A stretch of DNA of 64,000 nucleotides from Euborellia annulipes (GCA_023213315.1 JAKCPI010014133.1:16492-80491), one strand, 5' to 3'; numbered from the stretch's first letter, positions 43,915 to 54,794 are shown. Notes: generated by a model not told the origin, from the letters alone. Program-made: numbers and translations.

Positions 43915-44608
43915 AATCTGGTGTGACTGGCGCACAGCACACAACTTTCTCTTACCTTCGGTAATCGAAAGTTGTGTACTGTGCTTGTCACACCAGATTT
44001 TTTGTGTCTACATATATTTAGTTCCCGACAGTACGGAACATATGAATTCAGATGTAAAATTTATAAGTATGGGAAAATATTTATATTTTGTTACTATGGC
44101 AACCATTTCTCCTATCTTCCCTATGAAATACAAGAGTAAAGTGGTCTTCAGAAGATTTCAATTGCAAAATGAGAATATACATTTAAAAGAGCATCTGAAA
44201 AATAATTGATTTTTGAATTTTAAAAAAAATCGTTGGAGCAAATTTTGAGAAAATCGAAAAAAACTGAAAAAGTGCATCAGTAAAGTACTAGTAATCTTTG
44301 GCCGATTTTGATTAAAAGCTTATTTTTCCGGTCCCGGGAGGTGTTTAACTTAAATATAAAATTTCAACCTCGTAGCTCAATTCCTTCATCCTTAAAATTG
44401 AACACACACCCACACACACACACACACACACACACCCACACACCCACCCACAGACAGACCATGTCGCGAAAACCACTTTTTTGGATTCAGGGGACCTCAG
44501 AACGTGAAGATCCATCAAAATCTCGACATCGAATTTTTGACATGAATCCAATACTTTCTCTCTCTATATATATTACATATATACATAGGTAAGAGAAAGT
44601 AAAAATGG
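43915..44608 (-). mobile_element. H family, full-length reference copy
   Basis: 694 bp: hairpin 43917-44003, body (GTTACTATGGCAACCATTTC, AAGTACTAGTAATC), AC tract at 44402-44454, and the end GGTAAGAGAAAGTAAAAA. Confidence 0.85.
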
Positions 44609-44924
44609 GAAAGTCGTTAGAATCTTATAATATAGAGATTTTGATATATAGGTAAGAGAAAGTAAAAAAAGTGATAATTTTTCGATAATTTATTTTATTT
44701 CGTTTGATTTATAAATACAATTTTAGCTGACCTAAATCTTAGCTAACGAACGAACCCTTTCTCTCTTCTACTCACACACACACACACACACACCTTGTTT
44801 CAATTGTATTATAGTTTCTATATTATTTGTACAAATGGATAATGGTGTGTGTCGTGTTCAAAGGCCATCTATCCGGCGATCTATTATTTATCCGGAGATA
44901 TTTGGCCCTTTTTGGTTTCGTTTT
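44609..44924. other. unassigned DNA
   Basis: Second AGGTAAGAGAAAGTAAAAAA scrap at 44651 and an AC tract at 44773-44793. Confidence 0.4.
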
Positions 44925-45130
44925 CGATGGCGGTGGTGGTGGTGGGTGCTGATTAAAAAGGCGGCCAGTCGGTGACGTCAGCCGACGGCGCCAGTCTGGC
45001 GCCGGGCGGCGCCGGGGCGCCACGACGCCGCCACTGCCACCAGTACTTGCTAGCTAACCAACCAACCCCTTAAAGCCACCCCCCTATATACACCAGGCGC
45101 CGTTGAGCCGGCGGCCTCTACACCCCCCTC
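44925..45130. promoter_or_regulatory. CpG-rich island with CRE-like site
   Basis: Sharply GC- and CpG-rich in an AT-rich setting: GTGACGTCAGC (CRE core TGACGTCA) at about 44973, several GGCGCC palindromes to 45025, and CTATATA at about 45085. It may be a host promoter; no adjacent exon was established. Confidence 0.3.
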
Positions 45131-45388
45131 CACCCCTTCACTCTCACTCTCTCTCTCTTTCCCTTTCTAGAGCTACAAACGACCGGACCGGGATCACCAC
45201 CTGCTTTGCTAAATATCCCTCTTCACCCTCAAGGGATTCAATATTACTAAATATATATAATAAGACTAAATTGTCGGCGAAATGGAAATTGACATTAAAG
45301 ATATAAAATTTCTTTTAGCACAAATTAAAATAGGCCTGAAGATTCGCTTCCGTCCGAAGTCACAACAGGGTAGAAAAAGTTATTAAAA
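45131..45388. other. unassigned, CT-rich then AT-rich
   Basis: An acceptor-like CCCTTTCTAG precedes AGCTACAAACGACC at about 45171, but no open exon with a donor follows. Confidence 0.3.
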
Positions 45389-45900
45389 AATCACCACCAG
45401 ATTTTTTGTATCGAGATATATTTAGTTGCTCTCTAGTTCCAAACTTGATCAAGCGATGATTCATAGATGGCGCTAAGCTACATCAGTAAAGTGTACTTCA
45501 AACGATTTCCACGAAAAATTTCACTAATATACTTTTTAAAGAGCATCTAAAAAATAGTTCATTTATGATTTTTAAACAAAATTGTTGGAGTGAATTTTGA
45601 AAAAATCGAAAAAAACTGAAAAAGTGCATCAGTAAAGTACTAGTACTTATTAGCCGATTTTTATTAAAAGCTTATTTTCACTTCTTGGGAAGGTGCCTAA
45701 CGTAAATATATACTTTCAACCTCGTAGCTCTTTTTGTTTTTGAGATATTTTGTACAGACACACAGACCATGTTGCGAAAACCACTTTTTTAAATTCAGGG
45801 GACCTCAAAACGTGAAGATCAAAATCTCGACATCGAATTTTTGACATGAATCCAATACTTTCTCTCTATATTGTTCATATATAGGGTAAGGGAAAGTAAC
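45389..45900 (-). mobile_element. H family, C variant
   Basis: Half hairpin CACCAGATTTTTTGTATCG, C body, and GGTAAGGGAAAGTAACAA end. Confidence 0.65.
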
Positions 45901-46361
45901 AAAAGTAATACTATTTCGTCACTGAATGAAAACACAAATGTTGTTACAATAGTATTAAAAATTTTCTCAAAAAAATTTCAATATTGAATTTTTTAAAGAA
46001 AAAAATAGGAAATTCTTATAGATTTTTATTAAAACGTTTTAAATCCGGCCAAGTATTACATTTGATCCTATGCAAATGACCTGTCTGGGTTTAATCACTT
46101 TTATAAAATTAAAATATTAACATATTAATTATGATTAGAGAGAATAAAATCTTTCATTAGAGATTGAATTACTTTCCAAGTATGTGCTCAGAAAATCAAC
46201 AAATCGCTCCGATAAAACAATTTGTTAACACCTTATGTGGTTTCATAGTGGGAGTCGGATAAGATTAAAATTGTATAAAAGAATGTTTTGAAAATATTAT
46301 TATTAATATTATTGTAACATCATTTGTGTTCCTTCAACCCATATTGTTTATAATTTCAGCC
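45901..46361. other. unassigned AT-rich DNA
   Basis: No supported feature. Confidence 0.4.
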
Positions 46362-46400
46362 GCTAATGAGGGATCGCTCGCTGTTAATGGACCCGAAATA
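46362..46400 (+). ncRNA. hammerhead-like motif, weak
   Basis: CTAATGA, GGG ... CCC, GAAAT; only a 3-bp stem is clear. Confidence 0.15.
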
Positions 46401-46486
46401 TACGGAAAATAAAACTCAATTAATTTTTATTTATTGCCAAAATCATAGCAATTCTACCCACTCCTAAAATTGTTGGCATTTCGACA

Positions 46487-46582
46487 TAAAAAAAATGATG
46501 TGACAAGCACAGAACACAACTTTCATATACGGAAGGTAAAAGAAAGTTGTGTGCTCTGCGACCATCACACCAGATTTTTTTT
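46487..46582. mobile_element. H family hairpin
   Basis: AAATGATGTGACAAGCACAG ... GCGACCATCACACCAG; slightly decayed arms. Confidence 0.6.
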
Positions 46583-47277
46583 AAGATTATCAACTCGGTC
46601 ACGAGTAATATTAAAAATTTAAATTATCAAAATTTGAAGTTCTTTAAGCAAATTATTAAATAAATAAATTATAATTTTACATTTAATTTAGACCTAGACA
46701 CACACACACACACACACATACACACAGACATAAATTTCTAAGATTTGCAGATTACGAGAGTATTTAGTTATATAAACCCTTGTATATACGTGATTTATAG
46801 TCATAAAAGCAGTTAAGCGATTATTATTCCAAAGACCTTTATACGTACCCCCCCCCCCCCTCACCCCTTTCCCATCCTTCTCTCTGATTATTGAAGGATT
46901 TTATGATTAAAAAAATCAAACGCCACGAAGGGTAAGAGAGGGCAAGTGTGTGTGTGTGTGTGTAGGGCTAACAAGCGGAGCAACCCCCCTCTCTCCTTCC
47001 TCCCCTTTTCTGCGATTTATACACGTTAATGTATTTGAAAGCTTGTTGCTGGACAGGGGAGATTTAAGAGGAGTTAACTGCTTTAGACCAAAGACCAAAA
47101 GGGACATAAATCATTCTACAAATTTCTCCGAATTTAGTCTTATGATTGCTAATAGTTTAGTTTTTTTTTTTTTTTTTTATTTAAATTAATTAATTCAGTT
47201 ACTGAGTTGATTTTATGCTTGTTAGGGAAATAGAGTTATGTTCGCCTCCCTGGACCCGGCTGCTGCGGGCTATCGCC
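46583..47277. other. unassigned DNA
   Basis: AC tract at 46697-46717, C run at 46850, TG tract at 46948. No gene. Confidence 0.4.
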
Positions 47278-47825
47278 TTTTTACTTTCTCTTACCTCTAT
47301 ATATGTTAATATTTAGAGAAAGAAAGTATTGGATTCATGTCAACAATTTGATGTCGAGATTTTAAAGGATATATATGTTTTGAGATCCCATGAATCCATA
47401 AAAGTGGTTTTCGCGACATGGTCTGTCTGTCTGTGTGTGTCTGTCTGTGTGTCTGTCTGTGAACAAAATATCTCAAGAACGAAAAGAGCTAGGAGGTTGA
47501 AATTTTATATTTAAGTTAGGCACCCCCCTGGGACTGTGACACTAAGCTTTTGAACAAAATCGACCAAAGAATACTAGTACTTTACTGATGTACTTTTTCA
47601 GTTTTTTTCGATTTTCTCTAAATTTGCTCCAACGATTTTGATTAAAATTCAAAAATCAATTAGTTTTTAGATGCTCTTTAAAATGTATATTCTCATTTTG
47701 CAATTGAAATCTTCTGAATACCACTTTACTCTTGTATTGTGACAAGCACAGAACACAACTTTCGATTACCGAAGGTAAGAGAAAGATGTGTGCTGTGCGG
47801 GCAGTCACACCAGATTTTTTTTTAA
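47278..47825 (+). mobile_element. H family, internally deleted
   Basis: Normal start and body to CCACTTTACTCTTGTA, then directly TTGTGACAAGCACAG of the hairpin: about 100 bp missing. Confidence 0.75.
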
Positions 47826-48203
47826 ATTTCATTTGTTGTAATTTTGATTAAGTAAAAAATCACTCTTGAAAGCTTTAAAAAAAATTTTAAAGTTTTTAAA
47901 ACTTCTACCCCCTCAGGTCCTTTGTTTAAATAATAGATTCTTAAATTAATAATTCTTTGATATGAATAAAGTGAATAAAAAAGATGTCCCAAGTTGTATG
48001 GAAATCCAATGAACGAACTCGCTGGTCAAAGACATTCCGGTTGCCTAATAGAACGATTGCAGGCGTTTAGAATTTTTTCTGTATTTGTTCAACAAACATT
48101 ACTTCAAATTACGAAATATTTCAGATACTTGTTTGATTACAATAATAATAATATATGGGAGTATTTCATAGCGAACTCCTAAAAAATATTGTTTTTTTTT
48201 TTT
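47826..48203. other. unassigned DNA
   Basis: No supported feature. Confidence 0.4.
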
Positions 48204-48578
48204 TTCTTTCAAAAACATTCACACTTTTTTCTCATTCACACTCACACTCACACACCCATTCACACAGTCTTTTCGGGAACTCAGGCCATTTAAAACTTTG
48301 ACGATATCCGTTATATATAAATAATATCAACTAGGTAGAGCCTTGTTTCAAAAAGATAGAATTTTGTTCAATCAATGCTCAAATAGACTGTTCATTAGAC
48401 TGTCAATATATTTTTTAAGATAGCAAGTTTGCGAGATATGTTTGTGCTTAAGATTGGGCAAAAGTTGCACCCCCTGGAGTCGAACCAGGACCTCCACGCT
48501 TTCGCGGCGGGTGGACTACCCTTATCCTAGGGCGCCGGCCCAATAAATAATATCTATTGGGGGTCCAGGCATTTCTAT
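48204..48578 (-). mobile_element. SINE-1, 5'-truncated, split by second SINE
   Basis: Tail and GCCGAAAAG block at 48204-48328, rest at 48555-48578; the head is missing. Confidence 0.7.
48329..48542 (-). mobile_element. SINE-2 (tRNA-derived), 12-bp TSD
   Basis: 214 bp between ATAAATAATATC copies (48317-48328, 48543-48554). On the - strand the head has box A-like TAGGATAAGGG and box B GGTTCGACTCC with a perfect 5-bp T stem (CCTGG/CCAGG); D and anticodon stems are mostly paired but the acceptor is not, so it is a SINE head rather than a working tRNA gene. Confidence 0.65.
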
Positions 48579-48601
48579 ACATTTATTGTTAAATACTATT
48601 G

Positions 48602-48658
48602 GCATGGGCTTTTCCAGGCCCCCCCCCCCCCCAGCCACATTATCTAGATACGCCCATG
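48602..48658. mobile_element. hAT-like remnant (CATGGGC ... GCCCATG)
   Basis: 57 bp: ends CATGGGCTTTTCCAGG and CTAGATACGCCCATG around a C run. Confidence 0.4.
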
Positions 48659-48859
48659 ACTACGTTCTATTAGAATGTACATGCGCATGGCAAGTCACTT
48701 TGAGAAATTGTTTAATAATTGTATCATATACTTTATATATATTTATAGATACTGTTTTCCCCTCAGTGACTTGAGTATCAGATATTGTCCCATCCATATG
48801 TAGCTTCTCATACATTTTATATGTTTTTAAAACGCTCCAGAATCGTATAATTTGATGCA

Positions 48860-48891
48860 CTGAGGAAGGTTTGAGTTAGGCAAACCGAAAT
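48860..48891 (+). ncRNA. hammerhead-like stem-loop motif (h), best stem
   Basis: CTGAGGA, A, perfect 6-bp stem GGTTTG/CAAACC with loop AGTTAGG, then GAAAT. Confidence 0.4.
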
Positions 48892-49053
48892 ATTTGCGAA
48901 TATTAAAAGCAGTCGCTGGTTATTTCTTCTCGATAACGTTAAATATTTGGTTCAAGGGCGTCCGCAGGATTTTTTGCAGAGGGGGGGCATGTCACTTCCA
49001 GATAAGTTAAAAAAAAACGTACTTTGATATTAATAATGTTATACATCTCTTAG

Positions 49054-49600
49054 TATTTTTTTTTTTTTTTTTTTTTGGAATGGGTGCATAAGGTCCGAAG
49101 TCCTATAATGACCAATAGTCACATGCAGCCAGGAAGAAAATAAAAACAAAAGGAGAAGCATAAAGGGGAAACTCAACTGCGGGAACTGAGAAGATGCCTG
49201 TTGAGGTTAGACTTGAAAGTCTGAAGATTGTAGGTTTTGGGGAAGATAGACGCAGGGAGCTTGTTCCAATCACGGGAGGTCATGGGGACAAAGGAAGAAT
49301 GAAATTTATTTGTTCTGTTAGTCGTGAACTGAACAGCATAGGGATGCTGGGAAGATGCCTCTCTTGTGTTCCGTGAATATGTTGCATTGGGTGGGATAAT
49401 TGATTTTAATTCGGCAGAGCATTGACCATGGTAATACCTGTAGAAGAGAGATAGTGAAGATACTCTTCTTCTATGATCTAGTGACTGTAGGGATGCAGTA
49501 AAGGTAGAATCACCTATCAGTCTAATTGCACGCCTCTGTATGGCTTCCAAAGAGGAGAGAGCGTCTTTCGACGCCCCTCGCCAGTATTTAAAGCTTTCTC
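49054..49600 (-). mobile_element. CR1/Jockey-like LINE 3' fragment
   Basis: Reverse transcriptase C-terminus, short 3' UTR and A tail (T run at 49057-49076) on the - strand; strongly 5'-truncated. Confidence 0.75.
49173..49600 (-). pseudogene. CR1/Jockey-like RT C-terminal region, truncated
   Basis: About 135 codons open toward the stop at 49173. No ATG start; the reading frame simply enters from truncated sequence (a TGA lies just upstream of the open part). It shows the characteristic thumb/C-terminal block of these LINEs: IQRRAIRLIG, SLFYRYYHG, and a final SRDWNKLPASIF. RT palm and endonuclease are absent, so it cannot act on its own. It sits inside a hAT-like element. Confidence 0.8.
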
Positions 49601-49745
49601 ACCGCGGCAAGGTGGATGTATACTGAGAAAGATTTTTTTTGTATTTTTTTTTTGTTTTATACATTTTTTTGTATCATTTTAATTTTCCAGGGAGGGCCAA
49701 GTGCCTGGTTGTCCCCCCCCCTCTGCGAACGCCCATGATTTGGTT

Positions 49746-50691
49746 ATTAACGAATTCACATTTGATAAATACAAAAACTATATAATTGTAACATTGACAG
49801 AAGTCAAAAAATAAAACACTATTGCCATCTACATTTAAAATCGGCAATTACTTTGTTATCGTTCTAATATTTTATATTAATTACTGTAATATTTTAATTA
49901 GAACATCAAAAAAAAAAAAAAAAATTATTTTATTTATAGGAAAAGCCCTTTTAATCATAACAAATTTGTGTAACGTTCTCTCTCACCAGGACAGGTTTAA
50001 TTAAGTCATAATTTCATATTAGTGTCTATCAGGCGATTTCTCACCAGTTAAATTAAATTAATATAAATGTCCCGGGGTTCCGCTAGGGGGAGGGGTTGAG
50101 GGAACAACTTCAACTCCCAACCAGGCTGCCCTCTTTAATCAAGTCAAAGCCCTCGCTCTCTCTCTCTCTCTTTATATATATTAGTGGTGACTCTTTAAAA
50201 GTCCTTATCAATAATAGAAACCCTCAGGACGTGTTCCTTTTGTTCTATCGCTTTTCTGGAATTTAAAGAAGAAGAAATGATCACACCCCCCCCCCTCCCT
50301 TCGATGGATATTGAGGATGACAATCGGGTGGAGGGGGAGGGAGGGGGGGAGACACTTTTATACGACACTCCTTACTTATGAATTATTAAAAGCGAATGAG
50401 TATGGTTGGAATTTTATTTTTTTTTTTTTTATATCTCTTTTTTATGGCCGAAAAATAAATAAAAAAAAAAAATAAAGAGAGAATGTATTATGAAAAGTTT
50501 ATTAAAAAAAAAAAAAAATTAATAAAAATTTTTTTTTTTTTTAAAATATTAAATAAATATGAATATTAAATTTAAAATTGAAATTTTAATTTTTTTAGCT
50601 TTAGGTTAAAAAGGTTTTTGCAATTCGATTGGTTTGCCTATCTATAAGGCGGTAAGATTTCAGAAATTTATTGTAAATGTTTACGTTATAG
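49746..50691. other. unassigned DNA, homopolymer-rich
   Basis: CT tract at 50154-50172, C/G runs near 50287 and 50340, A/T runs after 50410. No gene. Confidence 0.4.
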
Positions 50692-50742
50692 CAAGGGCGG
50701 ATACCAGGGGTGGGGGTAAAGGGGGTATTATAAAATTTTAAC

Positions 50743-51113
50743 GCCGCCGGGCTTGGCGTAGTTGGTAGCGCGCCTGCCTTGTATACAGTGGCGGATCCAG
50801 AGGTGTTTCTCGGGGGGGGGGTAATCTGGAGTGACTGGTCGCACAGCACACTATTTTTTCTTAATTTCGGTATTTTAAAGGCGCATTCTGTACTTGTTTG
50901 TCAGAATATAAATACAAATCAAATTTTTAAGTATTAATTTTTCAAATTTTACATTAAAAATACATTTTTTTTCGAAAAAAAAAGTATTTTTTTCAAATCT
51001 CAGGGAGGGAGTAATTACCCCCTTTACCTCCCCCCCCCTGTATCCGCCCTTGTGTGTATGTGTGTGTGAATGTGAGTGTGAGTGGGAAAAAAGTGTGAAT
51101 GTTTAAAAAAAAA
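50743..51113 (+). mobile_element. SINE-1 with 13-bp TSD, core replaced by hAT-like element
   Basis: Flanked by ATAAAATTTTAAC (50730-50742, 51114-51126). Head GGGCTTGGCGTAGTTGGTAG and tail TGTGAATG..A run remain; the middle is the Q-type element at 50786-51052. Confidence 0.65.
50786..51052. mobile_element. inner hAT-like Q element
   Basis: CAGTGGCGGATCCAGAGG at the left, CTGTATCCGCCCTTG at the right, poly-G near the left end and GAGTAATTACCCCC near the right. Duplication unclear. Confidence 0.55.
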
Positions 51114-51264
51114 ATAAAATTTTAACAATTAATACTTACAAAATTGATTTGTATTTATATTCTGGTAAACAAATACAGAAAGTAAGAAAAAATTGTGTGC
51201 TGTGCGATCAGTCACACCAGATTACCTCCCCCCCCCCCGAGAGATTCTTCTGGATCCGCTTTTA

Positions 51265-51615
51265 CATGATAGAGGATTTTATGAAAACCATATGGTACCC
51301 GAATTCCCAAAATGGCGTTGCTGAGGGTGCCCCCCCCCCCCCCAGTCCAGGACACCAAAAAAAGGTAGGCCCTGTAAATAGTACCCCGACTAGAAATTAC
51401 TGTGGGATCATCCAGAGAATACATCTAGACCTCATTGGGTCCCAAAGAGGTATGCCCAATAGGGAAATCCCTATAAGGGCCCTATAAGAACCCAATTCCA
51501 ACGGAAAAATAAAATAACGAGTAGAAAGAAAATTGGCTGTGGTGATGATTGAATAAAGGAACTCTACGAGTAGGGCAGCCGGCGGAAATAAAAAACTTTA
51601 TATTATTTCGTCGAC
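51265..51615. other. unassigned DNA
   Basis: C run at 51331-51343. No supported gene. Confidence 0.4.
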
Positions 51616-51641
51616 GTTTCGGGAACGATCACCATCTTCAG
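51616..51641 (-). ncRNA. hammerhead-like motif (i)
   Basis: On the - strand CTGAAGA, T, GGTGATCGTTCC-type short stem, then CGAAACGTCGACG. Confidence 0.3.
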
Positions 51642-51678
51642 GACGAATTAATTGTTGAATAACAGATGAATAGTTATA

Positions 51679-51913
51679 TGGACCCTGTTACGCATTAGCG
51701 TGTCAAGCGCCACCGCCTAGCGAGTTTTGAGAAGTTTTTTGTTTTGATTAGATTATATATATAATTTTTTTGTGAATTGTGCAAAAAACATTAAATATAA
51801 ATTTTTTTTAGGATTTATTTCATAAAAAATACTATGAATTATAGCATTTGAAACAATATTCCATCAATTTTGAATTTTTTGGCGCTTGACACACTAATGC
51901 ATAACAGGCTCCA
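51679..51913. mobile_element. TIR element, GGACCCTGTTATGC family, copy 3
   Basis: Ends TGGACCCTGTTACGCATTAG and (reversed) TGGAGCCTGTTATGCATTAG; same interior as 12864-13110. Confidence 0.75.
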
Positions 51914-52822
51914 ATATATATATATATATATATAGATAGATATAGGCAAGAGAAAGTCAAATCAATTTTTAATTGAATTGATTGAATTTTCTCTCTTTCT
52001 TCAAAATGAAAACTAAAAGATTAGGCTTAGTAGGCAATATGGCCTTGGAGTTTGCTTGTCCTGATTGGATTCTACACACAATGTCCGTCCATCGAAAAGA
52101 ACACAACCCAGGACTTAACGACTTGATTAGATTACTATTTCACTTGCTTGCTTGCCTCCCCTCTCCCCACCACCAGCATTGCTTTCCAAAGGGCAGAAAA
52201 TCAATGCCCCCCGCCCTTTGAGACACTTTATCCTATGTGCCTTGCGTTGGTTGCCTGTGCCCTCCTCCTTCAAGGCATTAACTAATTCCTTAGGAAATCT
52301 AAGATTTAATCAACAGTAGAAGAGAGCGAGGCTTATTTATTTATATACGGGTGTGTGTAATTGAGTTAAATGACCTCATCTCTTTTTCTTTGTGTCCCCT
52401 GACCATCAATAAAAGAGCCACACAGCAGAGAAGAGAGTTGGCTTTCTTCTCAGGATCAATAAAAAAACAAACAAATATTTTCTAATTATTATTTAAATAG
52501 ATTAAGGTGCGCGTCTCGAAAAGTCGTTACAAGACGATTCAGTACCGAGTTACTCTAGGCGGCAAGAGATGGCGTTAGTTTTTCCCATAGGAATACAAGG
52601 GATTTATTCCATTTCATTTGAAAGATTCCAGCTAATTAATTAAGGGTAAAAAATTAATTATTTTTTAACACAATGATTACTAATTTAATTATCTATAAGA
52701 TATAGAGCGGATTTTTTAAAAATATCTTTTATTTAATGCGATTAATCTAAAAAAAAATTTATTTTTTCGAAAATCAAAAAAAGGGCTTCTATTATTTGTA
52801 GATATTTTAAATAGCTTTAATT
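51914..52822. other. unassigned DNA, partly less AT-rich
   Basis: TA tract at 51914-51935 with a lone AGAGAAAGT scrap; 51990-52300 is more balanced in composition but shows no supported exon. Confidence 0.35.
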
Positions 52823-53193
52823 TAAAAAAATCTGGTGTGACTGGCGCACAGCACACAACTTTCTCTTACCTTCGGTAATCGAAAGTTGTGTTCTGTGCTT
52901 GTCACACCAGATTTTTTGTGTCGACATATTTAGTTTCCACCAATATATTGGAATTTAAGATGTCAAATTTATAAACATGTGAAAATATTTATATCTTGTT
53001 ACCATGGCAACCAATTCTCCTATCTTTCCTCTGAAGTACAAGAGTAAAGTGTGCTTCAAACAATTTTGAGGGCAAAACGAGAATATACATTTGAAAGAGC
53101 ATCTAAAAAATAATTGATTTTTGAATTTTAATCAAAATCGTTAGAGCGAATTTTGAGAAAATCGAAAAAAAAACTGAAAAAGTACATCAGTAA
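52823..53193 (-). mobile_element. H family, truncated by SINE junction
   Basis: Hairpin 52829-52915 and body to AAAAGTACATCAGTAAA. Confidence 0.75.
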
Positions 53194-53194
53194 A

Positions 53195-54034
53195 CCTCGT
53201 ATACCAAACGTCGCGGGTTCGGACCCCAGGCAGTCCGATGATTTTATTTAAGCCACTTGGATACCAAATGGCTTAAATAAGAATGCCTGGACCCCATATA
53301 TGTATATTAAATCAATAACGGTTATCGTAAAAGTCTTAAGGGGGTTCAGGAGCGACGTCTAAACGTATTAAAAAAAAAAACTAGACTATTAGAAGGAATT
53401 TTTCAATGGGTTTTTTTTTAAATGAATTAAATTCATAAGAGATTATTGGGACATCGAGCTATAATTTGTTTAATGACTTATTAAAAAATTATGGTAATTA
53501 ATTTTTTTGTTATCAAGCAAATACAAAAAAACAATCTGTACCAATAATCTTTAATTTTTTTTAAATTGAAAAATGAATTTATTGTTATTATTAATCACAT
53601 ATTAATTAAGAAATTTTTAAAATAAGCTTAGATGATTTATTTAAAAACCAACTGTCAAATTAGTTCAGCATTCTTGCAATAGATGGCAGGCTAGTCTAAC
53701 AGCTGATCCCCTAATAGCCTATATTTATATATTTTTATAAAAGATACATAATATATAATAACATTTACAAAGTATTTATTGTTAAAAGATCAATGAAAAT
53801 CAACCAAATGCATTAAATATTATTAGCTACCATTCTGACATCTCTTGGCAAGTTTTTGAATTACTTGATTTTTTGGGCATACTTTTTATGACAGACTACG
53901 CCATCTTAGCGGAAAAAACATGTATAACCATTTCGCTCCCGTAGCCTCTTAAATGGCCTAAGTTGCCGAAAAGACTGTGTGTATGTATGTGTGAATGAGA
54001 AAAAAGTGTGAGTGTTTAAAAAAAAAAAAAAAAA
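53195..54034 (+). mobile_element. SINE-1, 5'-truncated, split by TTAA-MITE
   Basis: SINE parts 53195-53339 and 53949-54034; the interruption is at the TTAA of GTCTTAAATGGCC. Confidence 0.8.
53340..53948 (+). mobile_element. TTAA-MITE (piggyBac-like), reference copy
   Basis: 609 bp with ends GGGGGTTCAGGAGCG and CGCTCCCGTAGCCTC, flanked by TTAA at 53336-53339 and 53949-53952. The intact SINE-1 copy at 43155 gives the empty site GTCTTAAATGG. No coding frame. Confidence 0.85.
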
Positions 54035-54554
54035 CAGTTTTAGATTAAAATTCATAAATATAACATTATTATATCCTGATTTTCACTTTTTATTATTATA
54101 CTAAATTTTAATTTCATAATCAATCCGATGAGAAAACTTTCCCTATTGATTTTTTTTTCAACTATTAAAAAAAAAAAAGAAAAAAAAAGAATGCAATGGA
54201 ACTATAAAGCGAAAATTATCTATAATAAAACTTTTCCAATAAAGATATCATTTTGATACCCCTTGGCTTTCTTTTGGAAATAAAATAACGATCGCCCCCT
54301 CCACCCCCCCCCCTCCACCCTTCTTTTTAAACAAATTGTATGTTCAAAAGTAAAAGTTTTATAATATCGCATGTCTCTATTATTAAACAATTAAATGAGG
54401 AAATAAATGAGTTGTAATAACTAGGCGAATCTCTCTGGGTCAATAACGAGAAAATGTACTGCTGTCACCACGGAACGGAACTTGGCAATCATACAATTAC
54501 AGTCTTACTCTACTCCAAATACTGAGTCATTTTCAAGTATTTTTTGATGCAGTT
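54035..54554. other. unassigned AT-rich DNA
   Basis: A/T and C runs; no gene. Confidence 0.4.
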
Positions 54555-54735
54555 AGAAACCTTTTTATATTTAAGTTTGGTACCCCCCGGACAAATTAAA
54601 CTTTTGAACAAAATCGGGCAAAAAGTACTAATACTTTAGTGATGTAGTTTTTCAGTTTTTTTTGATTTTCTCAAAATTCGCTCCACGTTTTTGATAAAAA
54701 TTCATAAATCAACTATTTTTTAGATAATTAATTTT
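54555..54735 (+). mobile_element. H family internal fragment
   Basis: AAGTTTGGTACCCCCCGG, AAAGTACTAATACTTTAGTG and CAACTATTTTTTAGATAA match the H body. Confidence 0.6.
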
Positions 54736-54794
54736 AAACTGGTAACCGTTGGCTCTAGTTGAAACATTATGCTTTAATAGGAGAATTAAATATA

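Larger units (their letters stand above)
48953..49737. mobile_element. hAT-like element, 8-bp TSD ATTTGGTT, hosting LINE tail
   Basis: Ends CAAGGGCGTCCGCAGG and CCTCTGCGAACGCCCATG; exact duplication at 48945-48952 and 49738-49745. Most of the interior is the inserted CR1/Jockey-like fragment. Confidence 0.75.
50692..51264. mobile_element. hAT-like Q element hosting a SINE
   Basis: Left end CAAGGGCGGATACCAGG, right end CTGGATCCGCTTTTA with a C run and H-hairpin piece. Flanks CGTTATAG / CATGATAG match at 6 of 8. Interrupted by the SINE at 50743-51113. Confidence 0.55.

Noticed and set aside
44823..45023. A basic, proline-rich 66-codon frame on the - strand
   Set aside because: It follows only from the GC-rich island's composition.
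48460..48542. A functional tRNA gene on the - strand
   Set aside because: T arm is perfect but the acceptor stem is not paired, and the unit lies in a 214-bp insertion with a 12-bp duplication; it is a SINE head.
51982..52221. A 79-codon frame in a less AT-rich block
   Set aside because: No domain, no splice signals or neighbours to support it.
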